From contig PMNG01000190.1 of the NCBI GenBank assembly GCA_003162615.1, forward strand, positions 678 through 15,866: a stretch of 15,189 nt of DNA. The letters are read 5' to 3'. The notes below the pieces were generated by a model. It saw nothing but the letters and a program-made list of their open reading frames with translations. It was not told where the DNA came from and ran no database searches. The number at the start of each line of letters is the position of its first letter. Positions within the stretch are counted from its first letter, which is position 1. This stretch comes from Methanothrix sp. (GTDB lineage: Archaea > Halobacteriota > Methanosarcinia > Methanotrichales > Methanotrichaceae). A program made the position numbers and the translations under genes. This document shows, piece by piece, positions 1-7,186 of this stretch.

Positions 1-91
1 GGTCCAAAGGATAATCACTTCTGTCAAAATCGACTATCGCTTGGACAAGGAAATATCTATCGAATCCAAACTCAGTGCGACCGGCAAATGA
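1..91 (+). CDS. MTH1187/DUF77 family protein, C-terminal end only
   Basis: This is the last 29 codons of a gene that begins before the window; it reads through VQRIITSVKIDYRLDKEIS and stops at TGA (89-91). The pattern of a final beta strand followed by a short K/E-rich helix matches the C-terminus of the small MTH1187/YqgV family (UPF0045, also called DUF77), ferredoxin-like proteins of about 95-100 residues, some of which bind thiamine. The same stretch recurs with few changes at about 446-515, so two copies lie in tandem. Assignment rests mainly on that second, longer copy. The function in this organism is not shown by the sequence. Confidence 0.6.
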   Translation, partial: VQRIITSVKIDYRLDKEISIESKLSATGK

Positions 92-272
92 AGCATACCT
101 AATAAAGCCTGCCTGTTTGTAGCTCGAGAGAGTGCCTCCTGGAGGGCTGCCTGGCCGAGAGGGAAGAAGACTGCAGGCTGATATGTCCATCGCAGGGTTA
201 GCAGACTGAACTACATAGTTTTATGCGTACCAGTATTTTATCTCAATAGTTGCTGATATTCGGATTGTAGCC

Positions 273-545
273 GTGGGCACTGGCACCAGCATGAGCCAGC
301 ACGTTAAAGCCGTCCACGATATTCTTGACGAAGAAGGGATAAAATACATGCCTGGGCCGATGTCCACAGCTCTTGAGGTGGATTCTCTTGACGACCTGTT
401 TGACGTCATAGAGCAGTCCAATCACGTGCTGACAGATCGAGGTGTGCAGAGGGTCCTCACGACAATCAACATCGACTACCGCTTGGACAAGGAGATCTCC
501 ATGAAATCTAAACTAGGAATTTGCAAAAATAAGTTAAAATGTTAA
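273..545 (+). CDS. MTH1187/DUF77 family paralogue with a lost or non-standard start
   Basis: The 90-residue reading frame from GTG at 273 has the core of the MTH1187/DUF77 family: a GTGTSMSQHVKAV segment, a 'KYMPGPMSTALE' strand, and RVLTTINIDYRLDKEIS near the end. The family normally begins about 10 residues earlier with Met and a first beta strand. Here that strand is present in frame (bases 246-272, I-V-A-D-I-R-I-V-A) but no ATG, GTG or TTG precedes it before the TAG at 216-218. Starting at GTG 273 would delete the first strand, and no ribosome binding site is visible. The tail (GICKNKLKC) also departs from the copy at 1-91. I read it as a tandem duplicate that is decaying or uses an unusual start such as ATA 246. 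Confidence 0.55.
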   Translation: MGTGTSMSQHVKAVHDILDEEGIKYMPGPMSTALEVDSLDDLFDVIEQSNHVLTDRGVQRVLTTINIDYRLDKEISMKSKLGICKNKLKC

Positions 546-562
546 CATTTCTTTTTCTTGTT
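546..562 (+). terminator. T-rich tract after the DUF77 copy
   Basis: Directly after the TAA at 543-545 comes a pyrimidine-rich run (catttctttttcttg). Archaeal transcription often ends on T-rich tracts without a hairpin, so this could end the DUF77 transcript. The rest of the gap up to 652 is AT-rich with no other clear signal. Confidence 0.3.
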
Positions 563-652
563 TGACACCAATCGCTCATTTTTCTGGCAATATCAAAAAC
601 ATCGAAATGAATATCAATATGAAAGAATATTGTCTCCGCGGCAGCAGTCTCC

Positions 653-1167
653 ATGAATTGTATCGACTTTGCAGATAAGCCTGAAGAGCTTCGTTCGAGG
701 ATAGACGACCTCCAACAACGATTAGCTCATAATCCTAAGTCAAATCAGATAGAACCAATCCAAAATGATCTCAAGGACTGCCTTAAGGATCTGCATGATG
801 AAGAGCAAAAACGGGACCTTGCGGAAAATGCCCCCCTTCGGGATTACCCTGATCGACAAAGACGGCACCTTCCACTACATCAATCACAAGTTCAAGACGT
901 GTTCGGCTACGTTCGTCGGATATTCCTTGCGGTAGAGAACGGTCTAGAAAGGCCTATCTCGACTCGGAATTCATAAGGCGGCGCTGGCCTGGCGAAAAGA
1001 GACCGCACATCATAGCGGTAACAGCTCACGTCCTGGAAGGAGACCGGCAGAGGTGTCTCGATGCGGGCATGAACGATTATATCAGCAAGCCTATGAGAAT
1101 AGAGGAACTGATTGGCGCACTGTGCAAATATCCGTCTATCCGGCAGAAGAATATTTCGAGCGTATGA
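653..1167 (+). pseudogene. Collapsed hybrid sensor histidine kinase (linker, PAS pieces, receiver C-terminus)
   Basis: Three reading frames must be joined to read this. From ATG 653 a charged coiled-coil-like linker (EELRSRIDDLQQRLAH) runs to about 830. The frame then changes and bases 828-888 read a PAS core, GITLIDKDGTFHYINHKFK. The frame changes back for FGYV (899-914), and again at about 919 for DIPCGRE...DSEFIRRRWPG. With no kinase domain between, it passes straight into the second half of a response-regulator receiver, RPHIIAVTAHVLEGD then AGMNDYISKP, which carries the conserved T and the K-P pair, ending at TGA 1165-1167. The phospho-acceptor Asp half of the receiver, the dimerisation helix and the ATPase domain are all missing. 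This looks like a PAS-kinase-receiver protein that lost its middle by deletion and then gained frameshifts. An HPt protein follows, which fits a former kinase-REC-HPt relay. Confidence 0.75.
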
Positions 1168-1295
1168 AGTTGCGGCCTTGCAGAAGACAGTTCCGGCCCA
1201 TGCGGCAGGGATTCACGAGGCAAAAGAATGAAAAGCCCATAAGTGGAATAACTCATCATCTCAAATGTTGAAAGTGTTTGACAGGATGTACTGTA

Positions 1296-1670
1296 ATGAC
1301 TGACTTAGCAGAGAGTTCCAACGAAGTCCTGGACAGGTCCGTGCTGGCCAGCCTGCGGGAGTTGCAAGAAGAAGGCGAACCGGACATCGTCGCCGAGGTG
1401 GGCGGTCTGTTCATCGAGCATGCTCCCCGTAAGATTGCAGCGATAAAAAAAGCAGCGTCTGAGGGAGACACCAAGGCACTGGAGTTGGCGGCGCACAGCC
1501 TCAAGTCAAGCAGCTCTTATATCGGTGCACTGAAGCTGTCGGCATTCTCCAAGGAACTCGAATTCATGGGGCGCAGCGGTGCCCTTGATGGGTCTGTTGA
1601 AAAAGCCGCCCGGGTAGAGACCGAATTCGAGCGTGTGAAGGCAGCGCTTGAAGCTGAAATTGGAAAATAA
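1296..1670 (+). CDS. HPt (histidine phosphotransfer) domain protein
   Basis: This 124-residue protein is a single four-helix HPt domain. The phospho-acceptor is His67 in the motif AAHSLKSSSSYIGA, with the usual Lys three residues later and a small-residue helix after it. The N-terminal part (VLDRSVLASLRELQEEG) resembles the helix that opens HPt domains at the C-terminus of hybrid kinases. HPt proteins carry phosphate from one receiver domain to another in multistep relays in the cytoplasm. I chose ATG 1296; a TTG at 1278 would add six residues. No strong ribosome binding site is seen, only GGA about 9 bases upstream. It follows the wreck of a PAS/receiver kinase by about 130 bases, so it may be a surviving domain of that protein and now lacks its local partner. 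It faces dnaJ tail to tail with 26 bases between the stops. Confidence 0.8.
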   Translation: MTDLAESSNEVLDRSVLASLRELQEEGEPDIVAEVGGLFIEHAPRKIAAIKKAASEGDTKALELAAHSLKSSSSYIGALKLSAFSKELEFMGRSGALDGSVEKAARVETEFERVKAALEAEIGK

Positions 1671-1696
1671 ACCTGACACCCAAATGACGAGTGGAT

Positions 1697-2872
1697 TTAC
1701 TGAACGGCACCCTTCACCTCGTCCACTATCTTATCGATTAAGCTCTTTTCGCCTTTTTCAGGTTTCCTTTTGTCGCCCTTCTCTGCAGCCCTCTGTTCAC
1801 CGAACTCGGCCGCCAGCTCTTCTAGAAGCTCTTTTTGTCGTGCCGTTAGCGCAGAAGGAGTTCTGACGTTCACTCTCACGTGCAAGTCACCGGTTCCAGA
1901 TCCATGAAGCCTAGGCATGCCCTTTCCCTTCAGCCGGAATACGGATCCGGGTTGGGTACCCGAGGGCACCTTAATCCTTGCTTTGCCGTTGAGAGTTGGC
2001 ACCTCGATGTCCGATCCTAGAGTGGCCTGGGTTATGCTGATGGGCGCTTCCAGCATTAGATCGCTGTCCGACCTTGTGAACCTGGAGTGAGGCCGAACGT
2101 TTATGAAAACGTACAGATCTCCGGCCTGGCCGCCGGGCTCGGGAGCGGCTTCGCCCTGTCCCCTGAGCTTGAGATGCTGCCCCGAGTCAACGCCCTGGGG
2201 GATCTTGACGTTGATCTTTCGTCTGCGGTGAACCCTTCCAGCCCCTCGGCAGTCCTCGCACGGCGTGGTAACAATCTGCCCCTTTCCACCACACTTGGGA
2301 CATGCGGTGGAGGAGATCATCTGGCCAAATGGCGTGTTCTGTGCCCGGGTGAACTGCCCTGTACCACCGCAGCTAGTGCACTTCACAGGGCTGGTCCCCG
2401 GACGGGCTCCGCTTCCTGAACAGGTTGGACAGACCTCTGCCCTGGGAACATCGATGGTGGTCTCCATGCCGGTTGATGCTTGCTCCAAGGTTAAATCGAG
2501 GTCGTACCGGAGGTCATTACCCCGTGATGGCCCACGTCTCCGTCCGCCGCCGAAGAACATATCGAAGATGGACTCTCCACCGCCAAAACCACGGAAGATG
2601 TCCTCGAAGTTTACTCCACGGAACAGGTCTTCTTGAGAGTATTGACTGTTGATTCCGGCATGGCCGAACTGGTCATACTGCTGGCGCTTATCCGGATCGG
2701 AGAGGACTGCGTACGCCTCTGAGATCTCCTTGAATCTATCCTCTGCATCGGGTTCATCCGACTTGTCGGGGTGGTACTTCATTGCTAGCTTGCGATAGGC
2801 GCTCTTTATGTCCTTCTCGCCAGCTTCCTTGGATACCCCAAGCACTTCGTAGTAGTCCTTCTTCTCCGGCAT
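1697..2872 (-). CDS. dnaJ: Chaperone protein DnaJ (Hsp40)
   Basis: DnaJ delivers unfolded proteins to DnaK and stimulates its ATPase. All parts of a type I DnaJ are here in 391 residues: a J domain (about 5-70) with the HPD motif at 34-36, a Gly/Phe-rich region (about 70-118), and a zinc region with four CxxCxGxG repeats starting at Cys148, Cys165, Cys191 and Cys205. Two substrate-binding beta domains follow (about 215-345), and a charged Lys/Glu tail ends in EVKGAVQ. Length and order are typical. It lies 27 bases behind dnaK on the same strand and is most likely co-transcribed. A Shine-Dalgarno-like AAGGAA stands about 13 bases before the ATG. The gene and its Hsp70 partners are of bacterial type, thought to have entered archaea by transfer. 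Confidence 0.97.
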   Translation of the reverse strand: MPEKKDYYEVLGVSKEAGEKDIKSAYRKLAMKYHPDKSDEPDAEDRFKEISEAYAVLSDPDKRQQYDQFGHAGINSQYSQEDLFRGVNFEDIFRGFGGGESIFDMFFGGGRRRGPSRGNDLRYDLDLTLEQASTGMETTIDVPRAEVCPTCSGSGARPGTSPVKCTSCGGTGQFTRAQNTPFGQMISSTACPKCGGKGQIVTTPCEDCRGAGRVHRRRKINVKIPQGVDSGQHLKLRGQGEAAPEPGGQAGDLYVFINVRPHSRFTRSDSDLMLEAPISITQATLGSDIEVPTLNGKARIKVPSGTQPGSVFRLKGKGMPRLHGSGTGDLHVRVNVRTPSALTARQKELLEELAAEFGEQRAAEKGDKRKPEKGEKSLIDKIVDEVKGAVQ

Positions 2873-2899
2873 ACAGATCTACAAATTCCTTTCTAGTCC

Positions 2900-4765
2900 T
2901 TACTTTTTATCGTTTACTACCTCGTAGTCTGCGTCCACGTACCCGCTCTTTGGCCCCGACTGCTGCCCAGAAGCCTGTCCAGTCTGGGTTGCTGACTCTC
3001 CGGCTTGCTGCTGTTGCTCCGAGGCTTTCTGATACATAGCTGCGGACAGCTCGTAGATAGCGCTCTGCAGGCTTTCGGTCCTGGCCTTGATGGCTGCCAC
3101 ATCTCCGCCGGAGATTGCATCCTTCAGCTCGGTTATTCCCTTCTGAATCTTATCCTTCTGCTCGGCCGTGGCCACGTCGCCAGCCTCTTTCAGCATCTTC
3201 TCTGAGGAGTACACGAGAGAGTCGGCCTGGTTCCGAACTTCGATCTCCTCCCTCCGCTCGGAATCCTCCTGAGCGAAGCGCTCTGCCTCTTTTACCTTGG
3301 CATCGATCTCATCCTTGCTGAGCTTGTGCGGAGCGGTGATGGTGATCTTCTGCTCTTTTTTGGTCGCCAGATCTTTAGCCGAGACATGGATGATGCCGTT
3401 TGCGTCTATATCGAAGGTTACCTCGATCTGGGGTATCCCACGAGGAGCGGGCGGTATCCCCACCAAGGTGAACCTGCCTAGAGTGATGTTGTCCTTGGAA
3501 AAGGGCCTCTCACCCTGGAGAACGTTAACCTCAACACTTGTCTGACTGTCTGCAGCGGTGGTGAAAATCTGGCTCTTCTTGGTAGGAATTGTTGTGTTCC
3601 TATCGATGAGCTTTGTAGTCACTCCGCCCAGAGTCTCAATGCCCAGGCTCAGAGGGGTAACGTCCAATAAGAGAAGGTCCTTGACCTCGCCACCCAGAAC
3701 TCCCGCCTGGATGGCAGCGCCCATAGCCACACACTCCATCGGGTCCACTCCGCGCTCTATCTCCTTGCCCATGAAGTTTTTGACGAACTCCTGAACAATG
3801 GGCATGCGGGTTGGCCCGCCCACCAGGATGATCTTATCGATGATCGTCTTTTCCAGCTTGGAGTCCTTAATGGCCTGAATCATAGGGCCTTTGCACCGCT
3901 CCATGACATCGTTGATCAGCTCTTCGAGCTTGGACCTGGATAAGGTCATGCTCAGGTGTTTGGGCCCTGATGCATCCGCTGTTATGTAGGGCAGGTTGAG
4001 GTTGGTCTGAAGAACGGAAGACAGCTCTATCTTGGCTACCTCTACCGCTTCCCGCAGTCTCTGCATAGCCATGGAATCCTTGCGCAGGTCTACGCCCGAC
4101 TCCTGCCTAAACTTCTCAAGAACGAAATCCATGAGTCTCTCGTCCATGTCCCTGCCGCCAAGCTGCGTATCTCCGGAAGTCGATCGTACCTCAAAGACGC
4201 CTTCCCCTATCTCCATGATAGTAACATCCAGGGTTCCTCCGCCCAGGTCAAAGACCAACAGCTTGTGCTCACCGACCTTGTCCAAGCCATAGGCCAGGGC
4301 AGCCGCAGTGGGCTCGTTTATGATCCTGACTACGTCCAGGCCGGCTATCGTGCCAGCATCCTTTGTAGCTTGTCTCTGGTTGTCGTTGAAGTAAGCAGGA
4401 ACGGTTATGACAGCCTTCTCTACGGACTCGCCCAGATAGGTCTCGGCGTCCTTCTTAATCTTCCTTAGAATCTGAGCAGAAACCTCCTCGGGAGTGTAAT
4501 CCTTTCCGTACACTTTTGCTTTGTAATCCGTTCCCATTTTGCGTTTGATTCCGGTTATTGTGCCTTCGGGATTGGTCACTGCCTGTCTTCGAGCTGGCTC
4601 GCCCACAAGCGCCTGGCCATCTCTGGTGAAGGCTACGTACGACGGAAAAGCTTTGCCTCCGAGGCTGGTTCCCTCTGCGCTGGGTATTATAGTAGGCCGA
4701 CCGCCTACGAGAACAGCGGCTGCCGAGTTGCTGGTTCCCAGATCTATACCGATAATTTTAGCCAA
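2900..4765 (-). CDS. dnaK: Chaperone protein DnaK (Hsp70)
   Basis: DnaK is the ATP-driven chaperone that binds exposed hydrophobic segments, working with DnaJ and the exchange factor GrpE on either side. The nucleotide-binding domain shows GIDLGTSNS (6-14), DLGGGTLDVT (173-182) and the adenosine motif ILVGGPTRMP. The linker DLLLLDVTPLSLG leads into the beta-sandwich substrate domain and a helical lid, with a Gln-rich tail ending VDADYEVVNDKK. It lacks the insertion of about two dozen residues that Gram-negative DnaK has after the IKR segment, as in Gram-positive and archaeal forms. I start at TTG 4765: AGGAG (4775-4779) is 9 bases upstream and the protein then begins MAKIIGIDLG like its relatives. 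The ATG at 4774 directly abuts AGGAG, which is too close. Length is 621 residues, normal for the family. Confidence 0.97.
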   Translation of the reverse strand: MAKIIGIDLGTSNSAAAVLVGGRPTIIPSAEGTSLGGKAFPSYVAFTRDGQALVGEPARRQAVTNPEGTITGIKRKMGTDYKAKVYGKDYTPEEVSAQILRKIKKDAETYLGESVEKAVITVPAYFNDNQRQATKDAGTIAGLDVVRIINEPTAAALAYGLDKVGEHKLLVFDLGGGTLDVTIMEIGEGVFEVRSTSGDTQLGGRDMDERLMDFVLEKFRQESGVDLRKDSMAMQRLREAVEVAKIELSSVLQTNLNLPYITADASGPKHLSMTLSRSKLEELINDVMERCKGPMIQAIKDSKLEKTIIDKIILVGGPTRMPIVQEFVKNFMGKEIERGVDPMECVAMGAAIQAGVLGGEVKDLLLLDVTPLSLGIETLGGVTTKLIDRNTTIPTKKSQIFTTAADSQTSVEVNVLQGERPFSKDNITLGRFTLVGIPPAPRGIPQIEVTFDIDANGIIHVSAKDLATKKEQKITITAPHKLSKDEIDAKVKEAERFAQEDSERREEIEVRNQADSLVYSSEKMLKEAGDVATAEQKDKIQKGITELKDAISGGDVAAIKARTESLQSAIYELSAAMYQKASEQQQQAGESATQTGQASGQQSGPKSGYVDADYEVVNDKK

Positions 4766-4774
4766 GATATTCAT

Positions 4775-4779
4775 CTCCT
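4775..4779 (-). promoter_or_regulatory. Shine-Dalgarno site that decides the dnaK start
   Basis: AGGAG on the minus strand sits 9 bases before TTG 4765 but 0 bases before ATG 4774. Normal spacing therefore favours the TTG, which gives the family-standard N-terminus MAKIIG. Confidence 0.65.
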
Positions 4780-4803
4780 GAAATTGAACAGTACCAATAC
4801 ATC

Positions 4804-4818
4804 ATAAATATTTAAAAC
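4804..4818 (-). promoter_or_regulatory. TATA box of an internal dnaK promoter
   Basis: The minus strand reads TTTTAAATATTTA in the 46-base gap just after the grpE stop. About 25 bases further on is a plausible start site near 4780-4788, giving a short leader with the Shine-Dalgarno. dnaK-dnaJ can probably be transcribed apart from grpE. Confidence 0.55.
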
Positions 4819-4821
4819 TTA

Positions 4822-5355
4822 TCACCGCTTAACAACGGCCACCTTGGAGAAGCGAATAACCCTTGAGTTCAAAGTGTATCCGCGCTGGATCTCCTGGGCC
4901 ACATAATCCTCATCGAGCTCGTCCGACTTGACCTGCATCAAGGCTTCATGCTTGTAAGGATCGAACTTCTGGCCCAAGGCTGTTATGGCCTCCAGGCCCT
5001 CGCCCTTCAGGACATCCAAAAGCTGATTGTACAGCACCCTGCAACCCTCGTCGTGCTTCGATGCCTGCTCCAGGCTGTCCAGGACGCACAACAGCTTTGA
5101 AATCAGCTTTTCAGAAGCATACCTGGCATGCTCTTCTCTCTCTCTGGCCGCGATTTTTAGGGTGTTATCCAGATCCGCCCTGCACCGCTTAAGCTGGTCC
5201 AGGCGCTCTTCGGCCAGATTTTGTGCCACTTCCAGCCGCTTCTTGAGCTCTAAGGCACCTATGGATTCCGAGTCCTGGATCGGCTCGCCTTCTTGTATCA
5301 GCTCGCTCTCCTCAGGTTCGATCTCTTCAACCTCATCTGTCTTCACCTCAGCCAT
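4822..5355 (-). CDS. grpE: Nucleotide exchange factor GrpE
   Basis: GrpE releases ADP from DnaK so that substrate is let go. The 177-residue protein has an acidic N-terminus (EEIEPEESELIQEGEP) and a long helical coiled coil (about 30-100) that dimerises, containing the VLDSLEQASK signature. A C-terminal beta domain has QLLDVLKGEGLEAI, FDPYKHEALM and RGYTLNSRVIRFSKVAVVKR. The order and ending match the family. I use ATG 5355, which has GGTGA 5 bases upstream; a GTG at 5364 would add three residues and overlap that site. It is placed between the thermosome and dnaK on the same strand, an order grpE-dnaK-dnaJ usual for Hsp70 operons. Confidence 0.95.
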   Translation of the reverse strand: MAEVKTDEVEEIEPEESELIQEGEPIQDSESIGALELKKRLEVAQNLAEERLDQLKRCRADLDNTLKIAAREREEHARYASEKLISKLLCVLDSLEQASKHDEGCRVLYNQLLDVLKGEGLEAITALGQKFDPYKHEALMQVKSDELDEDYVAQEIQRGYTLNSRVIRFSKVAVVKR

Positions 5356-5384
5356 AAGTTTCACCGCTGATTGTAGGAACCAAA

Positions 5385-5394
5385 GAATTAATTC
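5385..5394 (-). promoter_or_regulatory. AT-rich palindrome, possible TATA element for grpE
   Basis: GAATTAATTC is a perfect 10-bp palindrome about 30 bases before the grpE ATG, right for a TATA-like element with a short leader. The match to a TATA consensus is weak. Confidence 0.3.
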
Positions 5395-5408
5395 AAGGGA
5401 GGAAATGA

Positions 5409-5426
5409 GCCGGCAACAATGCCGGC
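5409..5426 (-). terminator. Hairpin between thermosome and grpE
   Basis: GCCGGCA and TGCCGGC form a 7-bp GC-rich stem with a 4-base loop, 8 bases after the thermosome stop. On the minus strand it is followed by a moderately T-rich stretch (TCATTTCCTCCCTT). It could end or stabilise the thermosome transcript and set it apart from grpE-dnaK-dnaJ. Confidence 0.5.
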
Positions 5427-5434
5427 CTATGGTT

Positions 5435-7063
5435 TTAGTATGGTGGCCTGGTGTAATCGCTGGGACTCTGTCCCGGCTTTGGTTTTAGCCCTTCCTGCTT
5501 GGCCGCTATGACATCGTCCACTCTGAGAATCATAGTTGCCGCCTCAGTCGCAGATTTTATGGCTTGCGTCTTGACTTTCAGAGGTTCGACCACACCCTCT
5601 GCCAACATGTCGGATGGATCGCCCGTTTTTATGTTTAGGCCATAAGTCTGGAGACCTTGCTGGTGTTTAGATCTGAGAGCCATAAGAGTATTGACAGGGT
5701 CGAACCCGGCGTTCTCAGCCAGGGCCAGGGGGATCGACTCTACTGCGTCTGCAAAGGCGCTTACAGCCAATTGCTCTCTGCCGGTCAGAGTTGTTGCGTA
5801 CTGTCTGATCTTCTCTGCAACTCTTATCTCAGGAGCGCCTCCGCCAGGAACTATCCTTCCCGAACGGATCACGTCCAGAACGACATAGAGTGCATCCTCA
5901 AGGGCCCGCTCCATCTCGTCGAGAAAGACCTCTGTGGATCCATGAAGGATCACGGACACAGCCTTAGCGTTGGTGCATCCCTCAACGAAGATCATGTTCT
6001 TATCCTTGCCCAATTTCCGCTCCTCGACCAGTTTGCAGCTTCCCAGGTCCTTGGCGGTCACAGTCATGACGTCTCCGACGATCTTTGCGCCTGTGGCCAG
6101 TGCGAGAAGTTTCATATCCTCATCCTTGACCCTTCTCGCTGCCAGGATTCCGTTCTTGGCAAGGTAGTGAGAGGCAGCCTGCCCTATTCCCTTCTGGCAG
6201 AAGACAACGTTAGCGCCTGCCCGGACGATAGCTCCCACCTGGTCGGCCATGACCTTCTCCTCACCCTGTTTGAAGCTGGCCATCTCTTGGGCATCGGTTA
6301 TGGTGATTTTCGCGTCGGTGGAGAGCTTCTTGATCTCGAGAGTACCCTCAAGCAGCAAGATCCGTGCTTTCTCTACTTTTTTAGGCATCATCGGATCTAG
6401 CCTCTCCTTCTCCAACACGAGGCCATAGTTGATCTCAGAATCCTCTATGGAGCCGCCAGTTATCTTCACGATCTTGACGCTCTCCTCGAGGTCCACCCTT
6501 TCGGTCTTTGCTACTGCGGTGGCTGCATCCACTGCAATCTGAGAGAGCTTTTTCATGAATAGCTCGATCCCCTTTCCCGTCATAGCCGTTTGGGCGATTT
6601 TAGTCAACGTTTTGCTGTCGCCCGAGACATCTATCGACATATCCTTGAGGATCGCTTGGGCCTTAGTCTGGGCCTGCCTGTAACCGGAGACGATGACAGT
6701 TGGATGGACATTCTGATCAATAAGGGTTTCAGCTTTCTTGAGCAGTTCTCCGGCTATTATGACCGCTGTCGTGGTGCCGTCGCCGATCTCGTCATCCTGA
6801 GCTTTGGCGACTTCGACTATCATTTTAGCCACCGGATTGTCGACGTCCAGTTCTCGGAGAATGGTTGCACCGTCGTTGGTCACCGTAGCATCGCCCATGC
6901 TGTCGACTAGCATCTTGTCCATACCCTTGGGACCCAAAGTCGTCCTGATCGAATCAGCTACTGCTTTGGCCGCCGCGATGTTTCTCCTCTGTGCATCCTT
7001 TCCAGTATCTCGTTTGCTTCCTTCTTTCAATATGATTATTGGTATGCCGCTCAAGCCAGCCAA
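5435..7063 (-). CDS. ths: Thermosome subunit (group II chaperonin)
   Basis: This is a 542-residue subunit of the archaeal double-ring chaperonin, which encloses non-native proteins in the cytoplasm and folds them using ATP. The equatorial ATPase motifs are present: LGPKGMDK (43-50), NDGATIL (63-69) and GDGTTT (94-99), plus VPGGGAPE in the C-terminal equatorial part. The middle holds the intermediate and apical domains with helical protrusion. The C-terminus is odd: instead of the usual Gly-Gly-Met repeats it ends PKPGQSPSDYTRPPY. I start at TTG 7063, giving MAGLSGIPIIILKEG; GGGAGG lies 7 bases upstream. A TTG at 7078 overlaps that site and a TTG at 7054 is 16 bases from it. It is divergent from pstB and upstream of grpE. 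The paralogue type (alpha, beta or gamma) cannot be told from the sequence alone. Confidence 0.97.
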   Translation of the reverse strand: MAGLSGIPIIILKEGSKRDTGKDAQRRNIAAAKAVADSIRTTLGPKGMDKMLVDSMGDATVTNDGATILRELDVDNPVAKMIVEVAKAQDDEIGDGTTTAVIIAGELLKKAETLIDQNVHPTVIVSGYRQAQTKAQAILKDMSIDVSGDSKTLTKIAQTAMTGKGIELFMKKLSQIAVDAATAVAKTERVDLEESVKIVKITGGSIEDSEINYGLVLEKERLDPMMPKKVEKARILLLEGTLEIKKLSTDAKITITDAQEMASFKQGEEKVMADQVGAIVRAGANVVFCQKGIGQAASHYLAKNGILAARRVKDEDMKLLALATGAKIVGDVMTVTAKDLGSCKLVEERKLGKDKNMIFVEGCTNAKAVSVILHGSTEVFLDEMERALEDALYVVLDVIRSGRIVPGGGAPEIRVAEKIRQYATTLTGREQLAVSAFADAVESIPLALAENAGFDPVNTLMALRSKHQQGLQTYGLNIKTGDPSDMLAEGVVEPLKVKTQAIKSATEAATMILRVDDVIAAKQEGLKPKPGQSPSDYTRPPY

Positions 7064-7070
7064 ATAGAAT

Positions 7071-7076
7071 CCTCCC
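7071..7076 (-). promoter_or_regulatory. Shine-Dalgarno site that decides the thermosome start
   Basis: GGGAGG on the minus strand is 7 bases from TTG 7063. It lies over the 5' end of the longer frame, so a start at 7078 would have no such site. Confidence 0.7.
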
Positions 7077-7106
7077 AAGCTTCTTTGTTATTAGCAGTTT
7101 GAAGTT

Positions 7107-7123
7107 CTATATAAATATTTCCG
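7107..7123 (-). promoter_or_regulatory. Thermosome promoter (BRE and TATA)
   Basis: The minus strand reads CGGAAATATTTATATAG: a GAAA BRE-like block followed by a good archaeal TATA box. About 25 bases on is a start region near 7083, leaving a leader of about 20 bases with GGGAGG. Confidence 0.7.
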
Positions 7124-7142
7124 TGATCTGTTTGGATGATAG

Positions 7143-7186
7143 CATATAGACTATATAGGAAGATTCTATATAGGGATTCCGGAATC
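7143..7186 (+). promoter_or_regulatory. pst promoter region with repeated TATA-like boxes and a 12-bp palindrome
   Basis: CTATATAGG occurs twice as a direct repeat (7151-7159 and 7166-7174), with a third similar CATATAG at 7143. Right after it is GATTCCGGAATC (7175-7186), a perfect 12-bp palindrome. The TATA-like boxes would drive pstB, whose start is at 7262, giving a leader of about 60-80 bases. The palindrome at or near the start site has the look of an operator. Confidence 0.55.

Noticed and set aside
1053..1271. A 72-codon plus-strand frame
   Set aside because: It is out of frame with the clear receiver-domain motif (AGMNDYISKP) in the same bases and resembles nothing itself.
2087..2652. 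Several open frames on the plus strand opposite dnaJ
   Set aside because: They are antisense to a fully conserved dnaJ, have no ribosome sites and show no domain pattern.
3005..3205. Gln/Ala-rich coding stretch near the dnaK C-terminus as a repeat
   Set aside because: It is the normal low-complexity tail of DnaK, not a separate repeat element.
5657..6400. A 247-codon open frame on the plus strand opposite the thermosome gene
   Set aside because: It is antisense to conserved chaperonin coding sequence. Its length follows from the codon bias of the real gene, and no family motif or ribosome site is seen.
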